Source of the DNA: Moraxellaceae bacterium | Lineage (GTDB): Bacteria > Pseudomonadota > Gammaproteobacteria > Pseudomonadales > Moraxellaceae | DNA length: 64,000 nt | Assembly (NCBI GenBank): GCA_020697295.1 | Contig: JAJFBF010000002.1 | Location: 17,544-81,543, forward strand | Reading direction: 5' to 3' | Shown here: in pieces, positions 37,700-46,406 of the stretch | How positions within the stretch are numbered: position 1 is the stretch's first letter | How the letters are laid out: every line of letters starts with the position of its first letter | The notes under the pieces: generated by a model | Databases searched by the model: none | Told to the model about the DNA's origin: nothing | Seen by the model: the letters and a program-made list of their open reading frames with translations, nothing else | Position numbers and translations under genes: made by a program

Positions 37700-40171
37700 A
37701 TGACCCTGCCCATCGACGCCCTCCTGCCCGAGCTGATGGCAAGCCTCGTCCGCACGCCGGCGCTCGTGTTGCAGGCGCCGCCCGGCACCGGCAAGACCAC
37801 GCGGGTGCCCTTGGCGCTGTTGCAGGCGCCCTTTCTGGGCGCCCGCCGGATCGTGATGCTGGAGCCACGCCGTCTCGCCGCGCGCTCGGCGGCGCGCTAC
37901 ATGGCGTCACTGCTGGGCGAGGAGGTGGGCCATACCGTCGGCTATCGCACCCGCCTCGACACAAAGGTGAGTGCCGCCACGCGCATCGAGGTCGTCACCG
38001 AGGGCATCCTCACCCGCCTGCTGCAGGACGACGCCACGCTCGAGGATTACGGCGTGGTGATCTTCGATGAATTCCACGAACGCTCGCTGCAGGCCGACCT
38101 TGGCCTTGCGCTCACGCGCGAGTGCCAGCAGGTGCTGCGCGAGGATTTGCGCTTGGTGGTGATGTCGGCAACGCTCGATGCGGCGGGCATGGCGCGCGTG
38201 CTCGGTGACGTACCGGTACTGTCCTGCATCGGGCGCACTTTTCCGGTGGAGGTGCGTTATGCGCCTCCCGGTCGGCAGCCGCTCCCCGAGCATCTGGCCG
38301 CGGTGATCCGCGATGCGGTGAAAAACGAGACCGGCTCGTTGCTGGTGTTCCTGCCCGGCGAGGGCGAGATCCGCCGCCTTGTCGATGCGCTCACTCCCAC
38401 GTTGCCCGGGCACGTCGTGCTGGCGCCGCTGTACGGCCAGCTCTCCGGCGATGCGCAGGATTTCGCCATCAGCCCGGCGCCGGAGGGCCAGCGCAAGATC
38501 GTGCTCGCCACCTCGATTGCCGAAACCAGTCTCACCATCGAGGGCATTCGCGTGGTGATCGACGCCGGCCTGGTGCGCGTGCCGCGCTACGATCCCAATA
38601 GCGCCATGACGCGCCTGGTCACGCAGCGCGTTTCGGCGGCCAATACCGAGCAGCGTCGAGGTCGCGCAGGCCGACTGTGTCCCGGCGTCTGCATCCGGCT
38701 CTGGAGCGAGGATGAGCAGTCCCGCCTCATGCCGTTCGCCGCGCCGGAAATCCTGCAGGCCGATCTCACCGGCACCGTGCTGGAGCTCGCGCACTGGGGC
38801 GTGAACGACGCGACCGCGCTGGCCTGGCTCGACCAGCCCCCGGCCGCTAACTGGGCGCAGGCGCGCGAGCTGCTGCAGCAACTCGAGGCGCTCGATGCCA
38901 GCGGCCACGTCACCGCCCATGGCCGGAAAATGCTCAAGCTGGGCCTGCCGCCACGCCTGGGGCATATGGTGGTGCGCGGGCGCGAGTTGGGGCTGGGCAA
39001 GCTCGCTGCGGAACTGGCCGCGCTGCTCGCCGAGCGCGACCTGCTGCCGCATGCGCACGGCGCCGACATTCACGACCGCCTCGCCTTGCTGCGCGGCGAG
39101 CAGGAGTTTAACGGCGTCGACCGCGGCCGCCTGCGCCTGGTGCGCGAGGGTGCGCGCCGGCTCGAGGAGCGCAAGGCGCCATCCCGTGAAGAGGCCAGCG
39201 ATGACGCCGGCTGCCTGCTGGCGTTGGCCTATCCCGATCATATCGGCCAGCGCCGCAGCGGCAGCGACGCCCGCTACTTGCTGAGCAACGGCAGTGGCGC
39301 CTTTCTTGCGCCCGAGGATCGCCTCGCGCGCGAACCCTGGGTGGTGGCCGCGGAGCTCGATGGCAAGGCGCGCGAGGCCAGGATCTTTCTCGCAGCGCCG
39401 GTGTCGCTGGCGGCGCTGGAGTCCGTGCTCGGCGCCGTCATCGAAGCAGCCGAGTTCGTAAGCTGGGACAACGCTGCGCAGGCGGTACAGGCCCGGCGGC
39501 AGCGGCGCCTGGGCGCGCTGGTGCTGGAGGACAAACCCTTGGCGAGCGCCGATCCGGAAAAAATGAAAGCCGTTTTCTGCACGGCCTTGCGCCAGGCCGG
39601 CACCGTGGCGCTGCCGTGGACACCGGAGCTGCGGCAGTGGCAGGCGCGCGTGCAATTGCTGCATGGCATCGAGCCCGAGACCTGGCCGGACGTCAGTGAT
39701 GCATCACTGCTGGCGACGCTGGAAACGTGGGCTGGACCTTGGCTCGATGGCGTCACCCGCTTCAGCCATCTGGGAAAATTCAATTTGCGGGACGCGCTCA
39801 CCGGGCAGCTCGACTGGACGCTGCAGCAGCGCCTCGACAAGGAATTGCCCACCCGTTTGAGCGTGCCCACCGGCTCCGCCATCGCCATCGACTACACCAC
39901 CGACCACGACCCCGTGCTCTCGGTAAAATTGCAGGAAATGTTCGGCCTCACCGAGACGCCGCGCCTGGCCGGCGGCCGCATCCCGCTCACCATCCACCTG
40001 CTGTCGCCGGCACAGCGCCCGGTGGCCGTCACCCAGGACCTCGCCAGTTTCTGGAAAAACGCCTATGCCGAGGTGCGCAGGGATTTGCGCGGCCGCTACC
40101 CGCGCCATCCCTGGCCGGAAGACCCGCTGACGGCCGTCGCCCAGCGCGGCGTAAAAAAGCGCGAGAGCTGA
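37700..40171 (+). CDS. hrpB: ATP-dependent RNA helicase HrpB
   Basis: HrpB is a DEAH-box helicase of unknown RNA target. The 823-aa protein has motif I APPGTGKTT at 26-34, the DEAH-type box DEFH at 123-126 (IFDEFHERS), motif III SATLD, the C-terminal helicase motif QRRGRAGR and the HrpB-specific C-terminal domain ending near RYPRHPWPEDP. The length is normal for HrpB. An 800-aa helicase of this plan is common in proteobacteria. Confidence 0.96.
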   Translation: MTLPIDALLPELMASLVRTPALVLQAPPGTGKTTRVPLALLQAPFLGARRIVMLEPRRLAARSAARYMASLLGEEVGHTVGYRTRLDTKVSAATRIEVVTEGILTRLLQDDATLEDYGVVIFDEFHERSLQADLGLALTRECQQVLREDLRLVVMSATLDAAGMARVLGDVPVLSCIGRTFPVEVRYAPPGRQPLPEHLAAVIRDAVKNETGSLLVFLPGEGEIRRLVDALTPTLPGHVVLAPLYGQLSGDAQDFAISPAPEGQRKIVLATSIAETSLTIEGIRVVIDAGLVRVPRYDPNSAMTRLVTQRVSAANTEQRRGRAGRLCPGVCIRLWSEDEQSRLMPFAAPEILQADLTGTVLELAHWGVNDATALAWLDQPPAANWAQARELLQQLEALDASGHVTAHGRKMLKLGLPPRLGHMVVRGRELGLGKLAAELAALLAERDLLPHAHGADIHDRLALLRGEQEFNGVDRGRLRLVREGARRLEERKAPSREEASDDAGCLLALAYPDHIGQRRSGSDARYLLSNGSGAFLAPEDRLAREPWVVAAELDGKAREARIFLAAPVSLAALESVLGAVIEAAEFVSWDNAAQAVQARRQRRLGALVLEDKPLASADPEKMKAVFCTALRQAGTVALPWTPELRQWQARVQLLHGIEPETWPDVSDASLLATLETWAGPWLDGVTRFSHLGKFNLRDALTGQLDWTLQQRLDKELPTRLSVPTGSAIAIDYTTDHDPVLSVKLQEMFGLTETPRLAGGRIPLTIHLLSPAQRPVAVTQDLASFWKNAYAEVRRDLRGRYPRHPWPEDPLTAVAQRGVKKRES

Positions 40172-40334
40172 AGCCTTCGCTTTGGTGCTCGCTGCACGTG
40201 CAGCCAGCAAGGGCTTTGGTGTGCAGGCACGGCTCCAGGGGGCCGGCCGTCCCGAAAGGTGAATGCCGGGCGTCTGGCCGCGGCGGCGTGGCAGTGGCAG
40301 AGTCGAGACATCAGCCAACAAGGAGAAAATCTCG

Positions 40335-41225
40335 ATGACGGCATTCCAGATCAAACCCGTGGGCTTTGCGGTGGCGGGCGATACCCTGTGCGCCGACCTC
40401 TACCTGCCCACGGGCGTGCAGTCGCCGCCAGTCGTAGTCATGGCGCACGGCTTTGGCGGTGAGCGCCGCTTTCGCCTGCCGGCCTTTGCCGAGTATTTCG
40501 CCAATAGCGGCCTGGCCGTGCTGTTGTTCGACTATCGCGGCTTTGGCGACAGCCAGGGCCAGCCGCGCGGCTTTGTCGATCCCGAACGGCATCTCGAGGA
40601 TTACGCCGGCGCTGTCGCGTGTGCGCGCTCGCTGCCGGAAGTCGACGGCAAGCGCTTGGCGCTCTGGGGGACCTCGTTCAGCGGCGGACATTCGCTGGTG
40701 ACCGCGGCGCGCGACGCCGGCATCAAGGCCGTGGTGGCGCAGGTGCCGCATGTGGACGGGCTGGTCAGCGCGATGGGCTATCCGCCGCGGTTGCTGCCGA
40801 AGGCTTCCTGGCTGGCGGCGCGTGACGTACTCGCCGCTGTGCGTGGAGAGGAGCCCGTGCGCATGCCCATCGTCGCCCGCGCCGGCGCCTGCTGTCTGGC
40901 CGGTCCCGACTGCTATGATGGTTACCTCGGCATGATCCCCGCCGGCAGTGACTGGCAGCGCGACGTGCCGGCACGCATCCTGTTCACCATCATGACTTAT
41001 CGTCCCGTCACCGAAGCCGCCCGCATCAAGGCGCCGGTGCTGATGGTGGCTTCGCCCACCGATTCCCTGATTCCCTTTTCCGCTACGCAGAAGACCGCCG
41101 CGAAGATTCCCGACTGCCGCCTCGAGCTGATCAAGGGGGGGCACTTCGATCCCTATGTCGGCGCAGGCTTTGAGCATGTCGTGAAGCTGGAGTGTGACTT
41201 CCTGAAGGAAAAGCTCGGCGCCTGA
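40335..41225 (+). CDS. Alpha/beta hydrolase
   Basis: This 296-aa alpha/beta hydrolase has HGFGGERRFRLPAFAEYFA (oxyanion region), the nucleophile elbow GTSFSGG, an acid in ASPTDSLIPF and His in KGGHFDPY. It resembles X-Pro dipeptidyl-peptidase/peptidase S9-like hydrolases and carboxyl esterases. The substrate is unknown. The start is the ATG with AAGGAG upstream; a preceding in-frame ATG lacks a ribosome-binding site. Confidence 0.9.
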   Translation: MTAFQIKPVGFAVAGDTLCADLYLPTGVQSPPVVVMAHGFGGERRFRLPAFAEYFANSGLAVLLFDYRGFGDSQGQPRGFVDPERHLEDYAGAVACARSLPEVDGKRLALWGTSFSGGHSLVTAARDAGIKAVVAQVPHVDGLVSAMGYPPRLLPKASWLAARDVLAAVRGEEPVRMPIVARAGACCLAGPDCYDGYLGMIPAGSDWQRDVPARILFTIMTYRPVTEAARIKAPVLMVASPTDSLIPFSATQKTAAKIPDCRLELIKGGHFDPYVGAGFEHVVKLECDFLKEKLGA

Positions 41226-41319
41226 GGGCGGGGCCCTGCTTCCAGAGGACAGGTGAGGGCGATTTTGGTGGGGAGTCCGCCACCCCCTCTTCTTGAATTG
41301 CAAATAGAAGACCGCCCAT

Positions 41320-41349
41320 AAAAAAGCCCGGCGATTGCCGGGCTTTTTT
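41320..41349. terminator. Bidirectional rho-independent terminator
   Basis: Six A, GCCCGGC-GATT-GCCGGGC, then six T, between the convergent hydrolase and symporter genes. Confidence 0.92.
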
Positions 41350-41365
41350 ACGCCTGCGCAGGCGC

Positions 41366-42859
41366 TCAGTCCGCGTCCGGCTGCGGTTGGCCAACCACGC
41401 CTGCCAGGGTGGTGGGCTTGCCCAGGAAGCCGCCGACCACCATGCCGAGGGTGCTGGCGATCAGGCCGATCAGGTGCGGCTCGATGATGCCAGCCTTGAT
41501 GTAGTCAACAACCGGCGCCCAGGTAATGCTGCCATTGTCGACGCCCAGCGCGGCCAGCTCCAGCAGGATCCACGTGCCCAGGCCGAGGGCGATGGACAGT
41601 GTCACCCCCAGGTTGTTGGCGCGCTTCCAGAACAGGCCCGCGGCCAGCGGCACGAAGGCGCCGGCCAGGGTAATGCGATAGGCGTTCTCGACCATGCCGT
41701 GGATGCTTTCGGCGGTGGAGGTGGCGTACAGCGTGACCAGGATGCCGAAGACCAGCACAGTGCCACGGGTGATCCACAGCAGCTGGCTGTCGCTCATGCC
41801 CTTGATGCTGTGCTTGATGATGTTCTCGGAGAAGGTCACGGAAGGCGCGAGCAGGGTGCCGGAGGCCGTGGACATGATCACGGAGAGCAGGGCCCCGAAG
41901 AAGATCACCTGCGCCAGCGGCGACATGTGGTTCATCACCAGCATCGGCAGGATGAGCTGGGTGTCCTGTGCCTTCGCGGCCTCCACCATGACCGGATCGA
42001 TGATGGTGGCGGAGTAGGCGATGAAGAGAGGGACCGCGGCGAAGAAGAAATAGCCGATGCCGCCCAGCGTGGTGCCCCACACCGCGATCTTTTCATTCTT
42101 GGCGGAATTGACGCGCTGGAACACGTCCTGCTGCGGGATCGAGCCCAGCATCAGCGTCACCAGCGCGGCAATCCAGCCCAGGATGTCGAGCAGGTCCATG
42201 GAGGGCAGGAAGGCGAACTTGCCCTCGGCCTGCGCCTTGCTTACCACCACGCCGACGCCACCGGCCATGTCACCGGCCACCCAGGCGATGTAGACCAGGC
42301 CCAGGATGATGAGGATCATCTGCACGAAGGTGGTGACCGCCACCGACCACATGCCGCCAAACAGCGTGTAGAAGATCACGACCGAGGCGCCGATCACGGT
42401 GCCCATGGCGACGCTGATCTCGCCTTGCGACAGCACGTTGAACACGAGGCCCAGCGCCGTCATCTGCGCGCCCACCCAGCCCAGGTAGGACAGCACGATG
42501 CACATCGACAGCACGAGTTCCGTGCGGTGGCTGTAGCGCGCACGGAAGAAGTCGCCCAGGGTCATCAGGTTCATGCGGTACAGCGGACGCGCAAACACCA
42601 GGCCGAACAGGATCAGGCAGAGCGAGGCGCCGAGCGGATCCGAGATCAGGCCGCGGAAGCCCTCGTCCAGGAAGGTCGCGGAGATGCCGAGCACGGTTTC
42701 GGCGCCAAACCAGGTGGCGAAGACCATGGCCAGCACCATCACCATGGGCAGGTTGCGGCCGGCGACAACGTAGTCGCGGGCATTGTGGACCTTGGTGGCG
42801 GCGGCAAGGCCGATCAACAGGGAAACCGCCAGGTAGGCGGCAACGAACCAGAGCAGCAT
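41366..42859 (-). CDS. Sodium:solute symporter (SSS) family protein
   Basis: This 497-aa inner-membrane symporter of the SSS family has about 13 hydrophobic segments. Family patterns include ATWFGAETVLGISATFLDEGFRG (residue 48 on) and GGMWSVAVTTFVQMILII. The PutP/PanF-like core is complete. The solute is not predictable. No sensor-kinase domain is attached. The gene has its own terminator. Confidence 0.92.
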   Translation of the reverse strand: MLLWFVAAYLAVSLLIGLAAATKVHNARDYVVAGRNLPMVMVLAMVFATWFGAETVLGISATFLDEGFRGLISDPLGASLCLILFGLVFARPLYRMNLMTLGDFFRARYSHRTELVLSMCIVLSYLGWVGAQMTALGLVFNVLSQGEISVAMGTVIGASVVIFYTLFGGMWSVAVTTFVQMILIILGLVYIAWVAGDMAGGVGVVVSKAQAEGKFAFLPSMDLLDILGWIAALVTLMLGSIPQQDVFQRVNSAKNEKIAVWGTTLGGIGYFFFAAVPLFIAYSATIIDPVMVEAAKAQDTQLILPMLVMNHMSPLAQVIFFGALLSVIMSTASGTLLAPSVTFSENIIKHSIKGMSDSQLLWITRGTVLVFGILVTLYATSTAESIHGMVENAYRITLAGAFVPLAAGLFWKRANNLGVTLSIALGLGTWILLELAALGVDNGSITWAPVVDYIKAGIIEPHLIGLIASTLGMVVGGFLGKPTTLAGVVGQPQPDAD

Positions 42860-42997
42860 GGAGGGAGACTCCTGTCGGGGACGGGGCAGGTCAGGCCGGA
42901 TTGTAAGAGCCAGCTACGGAACGTGTCATTCTTGTTAATGGTGCGCGACGAGGCAATGTGTGGCCGATCAGTCGCGGAAGGCCGGCACGCCGGCATG

Positions 42998-43021
42998 AAA
43001 AAGCCCGGCGCGAGGCCGGGC
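42998..43021 (-). terminator. Rho-independent terminator of the ferredoxin-NADP reductase gene
   Basis: Stem GCCCGGC/GCCGGGC with a 5-base loop, followed on the minus strand by five T, about 50 bases after the stop. Confidence 0.85.
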
Positions 43022-43034
43022 TTGTCCAGTACTT

Positions 43035-43060
43035 GCAGGTCGGGCTTCAGCCGGGGGCGG
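43035..43060. repeat. REP element (single)
   Basis: GCAGGTCGGGCTTCAGCC followed by GGGGGCGG, the same family as at 12405, 36579 and 44030. It lies between the fpr-like stop and its terminator. Confidence 0.7.
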
Positions 43061-43069
43061 GAGCGGGGC

Positions 43070-43843
43070 TTACTTCTCGACGAAGGCGCGTTCGATCACG
43101 TAGTCGCCGGGCTTGTTGCTGGTGCCTTCCACAAAGCCGCGCTTTTCCAGGATCGCCACCAGGTCCTTCAGCATCGCCGGGCTGCCGCAGATCATGATGC
43201 GGTCGTGCTCGGGATTGAACTCGGGCAGGCCGATGTCGGTGAAGAACTTGCCGGACTCGATGAGGTCGGTCAGGCGGCCCTGGTTGCGGTAGGGCTCGCG
43301 GGTCACGGTCGGGTAGTAGATCAGCTTTTCCTTGACCAGGTCGCCGAAGAACTCGTTGGCCGGCAGTTCCTTGGTGATGTAGTCCTCGTAGCCGAGCTCG
43401 GAGACGATGCGCACGCCATGGGTCAGCACGACCTTGTCGAAGGCCTCGTAGAACTCGGGGTCGCGGATCACGCTCAGGAAGGGGGCGAGGCCGGTGCCGG
43501 TGGAGAGCATGTAGAGATTCTTGCCGGGCTTCAGGTTGTCCATGACCAGCGAGCCGGTGGGCTTGCGGCTGACCATGAGGGTGTCGCCCACCTGCAGGTG
43601 CTGCAGGCGCGAGGTGAGGGGGCCGTCCGGCACCTTGATGGAGTAGAACTCCAGGTGCTCCTCGTAGTGCGCGCTGACGATGGAATAGGCGCGCATCAGC
43701 GGCTTGCCGTTGACCTCCAGGCCGATCATCACGAACTGGCCGGTCTTGAAGCGCAGGCCGGGGTCGCGGGTCGTGGTGAAGCTGAACAGCGTGTCGTTCC
43801 AGTGGTGGACGCTGAGCACTTTTTCCTGGGCAAAGGCGGACAT
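43070..43843 (-). CDS. fpr: Ferredoxin/flavodoxin-NADP+ reductase
   Basis: This 257-aa FAD enzyme passes electrons between NADPH and ferredoxin or flavodoxin. The FAD motif is RAYSIVS, the NADP motif is GTGLAPFLSVIRD and the C-terminal region has GSPAMLKDLVAILEKRGF. The C-terminus YVIERAFVEK is typical of bacterial FPRs of the Azotobacter/Pseudomonas subclass. It could supply the P450 at 46407 through a ferredoxin, which is inference. The upstream extension of the frame is non-coding in character. Confidence 0.94.
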   Translation of the reverse strand: MSAFAQEKVLSVHHWNDTLFSFTTTRDPGLRFKTGQFVMIGLEVNGKPLMRAYSIVSAHYEEHLEFYSIKVPDGPLTSRLQHLQVGDTLMVSRKPTGSLVMDNLKPGKNLYMLSTGTGLAPFLSVIRDPEFYEAFDKVVLTHGVRIVSELGYEDYITKELPANEFFGDLVKEKLIYYPTVTREPYRNQGRLTDLIESGKFFTDIGLPEFNPEHDRIMICGSPAMLKDLVAILEKRGFVEGTSNKPGDYVIERAFVEK

Positions 43844-44029
43844 GGCTACTTCTCGCAAGGTCAATCGGGGGCGGTGGCGCCGGGCGGCCACCGGCATTCC
43901 GGGAGCGCTTTGTACCAAGGCATGCTTATCAGGACAAATGCATATTGCTGATAGTTTGACCCGAATCAGCTGATAAGCCTTCGAGCCGACCAAGCCTGGC
44001 GCGACACGCCTCTCCGGGGGACCGAACCT

Positions 44030-44130
44030 GTAGGTCGGGCTTCAGCCGGGGGCGCCTAGCCCGACAGGCCCCTTCAATCTGGCGCAGTCAGCGGTCGGGC
44101 TGGGCGCCCCCCGGCTGAAGTCCGACCAGC
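44030..44130. repeat. REP element inverted pair
   Basis: GTAGGTCGGGCTTCAGCC at 44030-44065 and its inverted partner at 44093-44130 (CCGGCTGAAGTCCGACCAGC end), with internal GGCGCC segments. The pair lies just downstream of the TetR gene. Confidence 0.85.
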
Positions 44131-44136
44131 AAGGAG

Positions 44137-44757
44137 CTACAGGGCGGGAGCCGGCGCCGCCACGCCCTGCTCCAGCAGGCCGGTGATCATGTCCACCAGG
44201 CACTCGACCACGGCCTCGGGATTCACCCCGCCACCCTCCTGGCTCATCAGGCGCATGAGCGTGAACAGGGTGCTGTTGTAGGCGATGAAGAGGCGTACCG
44301 GCAGGTCGCGGATGGGGTATTCGAGCTGGTGCTGCAGGAAGTAAAGCCGGCTGCGCTCGAGGATATGGCCCTGCAGGGTATCGGCGACATGGTCCACCGG
44401 CAGGCGGTGCCAGTTGCGCGCCAGCTCCAGGTAGAGTCCCTCGTTGCTGCGCATGAAGGCCAGCGTGAGCTGGATGGCCGAGCGCACCATGTCACGCAGG
44501 GACATGCTGGCGGCGGTATCGGCCTGCAGGTCGAGCAGGCGCGCCAGATCGGTCACGAGCTTGTCCAGGAGCGCGGTGATAAGCGCGTCCTTGCCGTCAA
44601 AGTATTGGTAAAGTGAGCCCACACTTACGCCGGCAGCCTCGGCAATGGCGGGCGTGGTCGTGCCATCCAGGCCGCGCTGGGCAATCACCTTCGAGGTGGC
44701 CTCGATCAGGGCGTCGACCAGTTGCCGGGAGCGGGCCTGCTGGGGCTTCTTGCGCAT
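44137..44757 (-). CDS. TetR family transcriptional regulator
   Basis: This 206-aa TetR-family protein has an N-terminal helix-turn-helix (about residues 12-60: RQLVDALIEATSKVIAQRGLDGT, IAEAAGVSVGSLYQYFDGKDAL). It is divergent from the MpaB-type oxygenase gene across an 84-bp gap that holds a near-perfect operator (44774-44806). It therefore very likely represses both itself and the oxygenase/P450 unit. Confidence 0.93.
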   Translation of the reverse strand: MRKKPQQARSRQLVDALIEATSKVIAQRGLDGTTTPAIAEAAGVSVGSLYQYFDGKDALITALLDKLVTDLARLLDLQADTAASMSLRDMVRSAIQLTLAFMRSNEGLYLELARNWHRLPVDHVADTLQGHILERSRLYFLQHQLEYPIRDLPVRLFIAYNSTLFTLMRLMSQEGGGVNPEAVVECLVDMITGLLEQGVAAPAPAL

Positions 44758-44773
44758 GACGGGCTATCCTCAA

Positions 44774-44806
44774 AATGCGAATTGAATGCGAATACATATT
44801 CGCATT
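44774..44806. promoter_or_regulatory. TetR-type operator with three half-sites
   Basis: AATGCGAAT at 44785-44793 and ATTCGCATT at 44798-44806 form a perfect inverted repeat with 4-bp spacer. A further direct copy of AATGCGAAT lies at 44774-44782, 11 bp upstream. It sits between the divergent TetR and oxygenase genes. Confidence 0.85.
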
Positions 44807-44841
44807 AAGGTCGAGGCTAATCCAGACAGAAGGGGAAGGTG

Positions 44842-46242
44842 ATGAAGCAGACCGCCAGCGCCGCAGCGGCCACCGGAGCCGATCCGGCCGCCACGATCCC
44901 CCGGCGCGCCCTGCACTACATGAACCGGCCCATGAAGGTGCCGCCCTGGATGCGCCTGGCGCTGGGACGTGATCCCTCGCCCTCCAAGGCCGAGTGGGCG
45001 GACATGGTGGCGGCGCTCATGCAGGGCGACCCCGCCATGGACAAGTGCGTGACCTGGATGTTCGAGCATGGCGCCCGCGAGGGCCGAGATCTTTTCTACC
45101 GCGCCCTCGCCAATGGCATCGACAGCATTCCCGATGCGCCCGCGCCCCTGCGTGACTTCTTCAACGAGATCGAGCGCGTGCCGGACTGGGTGGACTGGGA
45201 GCTGCTCGATGAAGGCGTGCGCTTCCACCATCGCATCGGCCTGGCCGGCCCCTATATCCTGCGCGACCTTGCGCTCATGGGGGGCTACCTGCTCTCCGGC
45301 TTCAACCAGGCGCTGGTGCTCACCGGCGCGCTCAACAAGGGCGCCGGCCAGCGCATCGCCGAGACCGGCAAGTGGTGGATGGACTGCACCGAGGAAAACG
45401 GCCTGCGCCGCTTCGGTCCGGGCTTTCGCTCCAGCGTGGAAGTGCGCCTGATCCACGCCATGGTGCGCCGCCACCTGCCCGCGCGTCCGGAGTGGGACGT
45501 GGCCGAGTACGGCCTGCCGGTGAACCAGATCGACATGGTGGCCACCTATCTCGCCTTTGGTCCCATCATGCTGCTGGGCGTGCGCGCGATGGGGATTCCG
45601 GTCACGCGCCGCGACTCGCGCGCCGTGATGCATCTGTGGAAGTACGTGGCCTGGCTCATGGGCGTGGAAGAAAAATGGCTGTGCGACGACGAGCGCCAGG
45701 GCCTGGTGCGCCTCTACCACACCTTTGTCACGCAAAGTCCGCCGGACTGGACCAGCCGCGAGTTGGGACATGCCCTGTCGGAGGAGCCGCTGACGCGGCA
45801 AATTCCCTGGCTCAAGGATTTTCCCAAGGTGCACGAGTGGCGCCTGAAGTTGCAGTACCAGATGCATCTCAGCACCACCAGTCTCTTCCTCAGCAAGAAG
45901 CAGCGCCGGCAGCTCGGCCTGCCGGAAAAAATCTATCCCTGGTTCCCGCTGCTCACTGCGGCGCCGCGCTTTGTCTGGTATAGCAGCCAGAGCCTGTTTC
46001 CCGGCTCGCGCCGGCGCCTGGAAAAGCTCGGGCGCTTTCTGCAGGTGAATTCGCTCACCGAGATGTACGGCATCAAGCCGGATTTCGCGCGCCATGCCCA
46101 TGGCGTGAAGCCGGCGCCTGGCGTACCGACGGCAACGCCTGCGGCGGGTTCCGCGGCGGGCGCACACGCCACCGGTGCGGCCAGTACGGGCGGCGCGGCT
46201 GGCGCGGGGCCCGCAGCAGGCGGCTGCCCGGTGGCGCACTAA
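44842..46242 (+). CDS. MpaB-like oxygenase (DUF2236 family)
   Basis: This 466-aa protein belongs to the MpaB/DUF2236 oxygenase family, which includes the b-type-heme rubber oxygenase Lcp. Family regions include VPDWVDWELLDEGVRFHHR, GGYLLSGFNQALVLTGAL and the RHLPARPEWDVAEYGLPVNQIDM stretch. The last 45 residues are Ala/Gly-rich and end CPVAH. Members cleave or oxidise hydrophobic substrates; the substrate here is unknown. A TetR operator precedes it and a P450 gene follows after 164 bases. ATG 44842 has an AGGGGAAGG ribosome-binding site. Confidence 0.85.
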   Translation: MKQTASAAAATGADPAATIPRRALHYMNRPMKVPPWMRLALGRDPSPSKAEWADMVAALMQGDPAMDKCVTWMFEHGAREGRDLFYRALANGIDSIPDAPAPLRDFFNEIERVPDWVDWELLDEGVRFHHRIGLAGPYILRDLALMGGYLLSGFNQALVLTGALNKGAGQRIAETGKWWMDCTEENGLRRFGPGFRSSVEVRLIHAMVRRHLPARPEWDVAEYGLPVNQIDMVATYLAFGPIMLLGVRAMGIPVTRRDSRAVMHLWKYVAWLMGVEEKWLCDDERQGLVRLYHTFVTQSPPDWTSRELGHALSEEPLTRQIPWLKDFPKVHEWRLKLQYQMHLSTTSLFLSKKQRRQLGLPEKIYPWFPLLTAAPRFVWYSSQSLFPGSRRRLEKLGRFLQVNSLTEMYGIKPDFARHAHGVKPAPGVPTATPAAGSAAGAHATGAASTGGAAGAGPAAGGCPVAH

Positions 46243-46286
46243 GGTCGCGCCGCAGATCATGCAACGGTTCGCGCTGCACGTTGAAC

Positions 46287-46303
46287 TGCAGGTCCGACCT
46301 GCA
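46287..46303. repeat. Palindrome upstream of the P450 gene
   Basis: TGCAGGTC-C-GACCTGCA is a perfect 8-bp-arm palindrome in the 164-base gap before the P450 gene; possible operator or leader hairpin. Confidence 0.5.
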
Positions 46304-46406
46304 GAGGGAACGACGGGCCGGCTTGTGGCAATACGGTGTGAGCGGACAACAATTATATCCTGCTGCGCGGGCGCGCCCTGCAGCAGCAAGCGAACGGAAG
46401 ACAACG

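Noticed and set aside
41387..43951. 854-codon open frame on the plus strand
   Set aside because: Antisense to the symporter and ferredoxin reductase genes; the product is low-complexity and matches no family.
46337..46354. Cloning-vector contamination suggested by the lac-operator-like sequence
   Set aside because: The flanking bases do not match lac promoter or vector sequence and the region is in a normal gene context.
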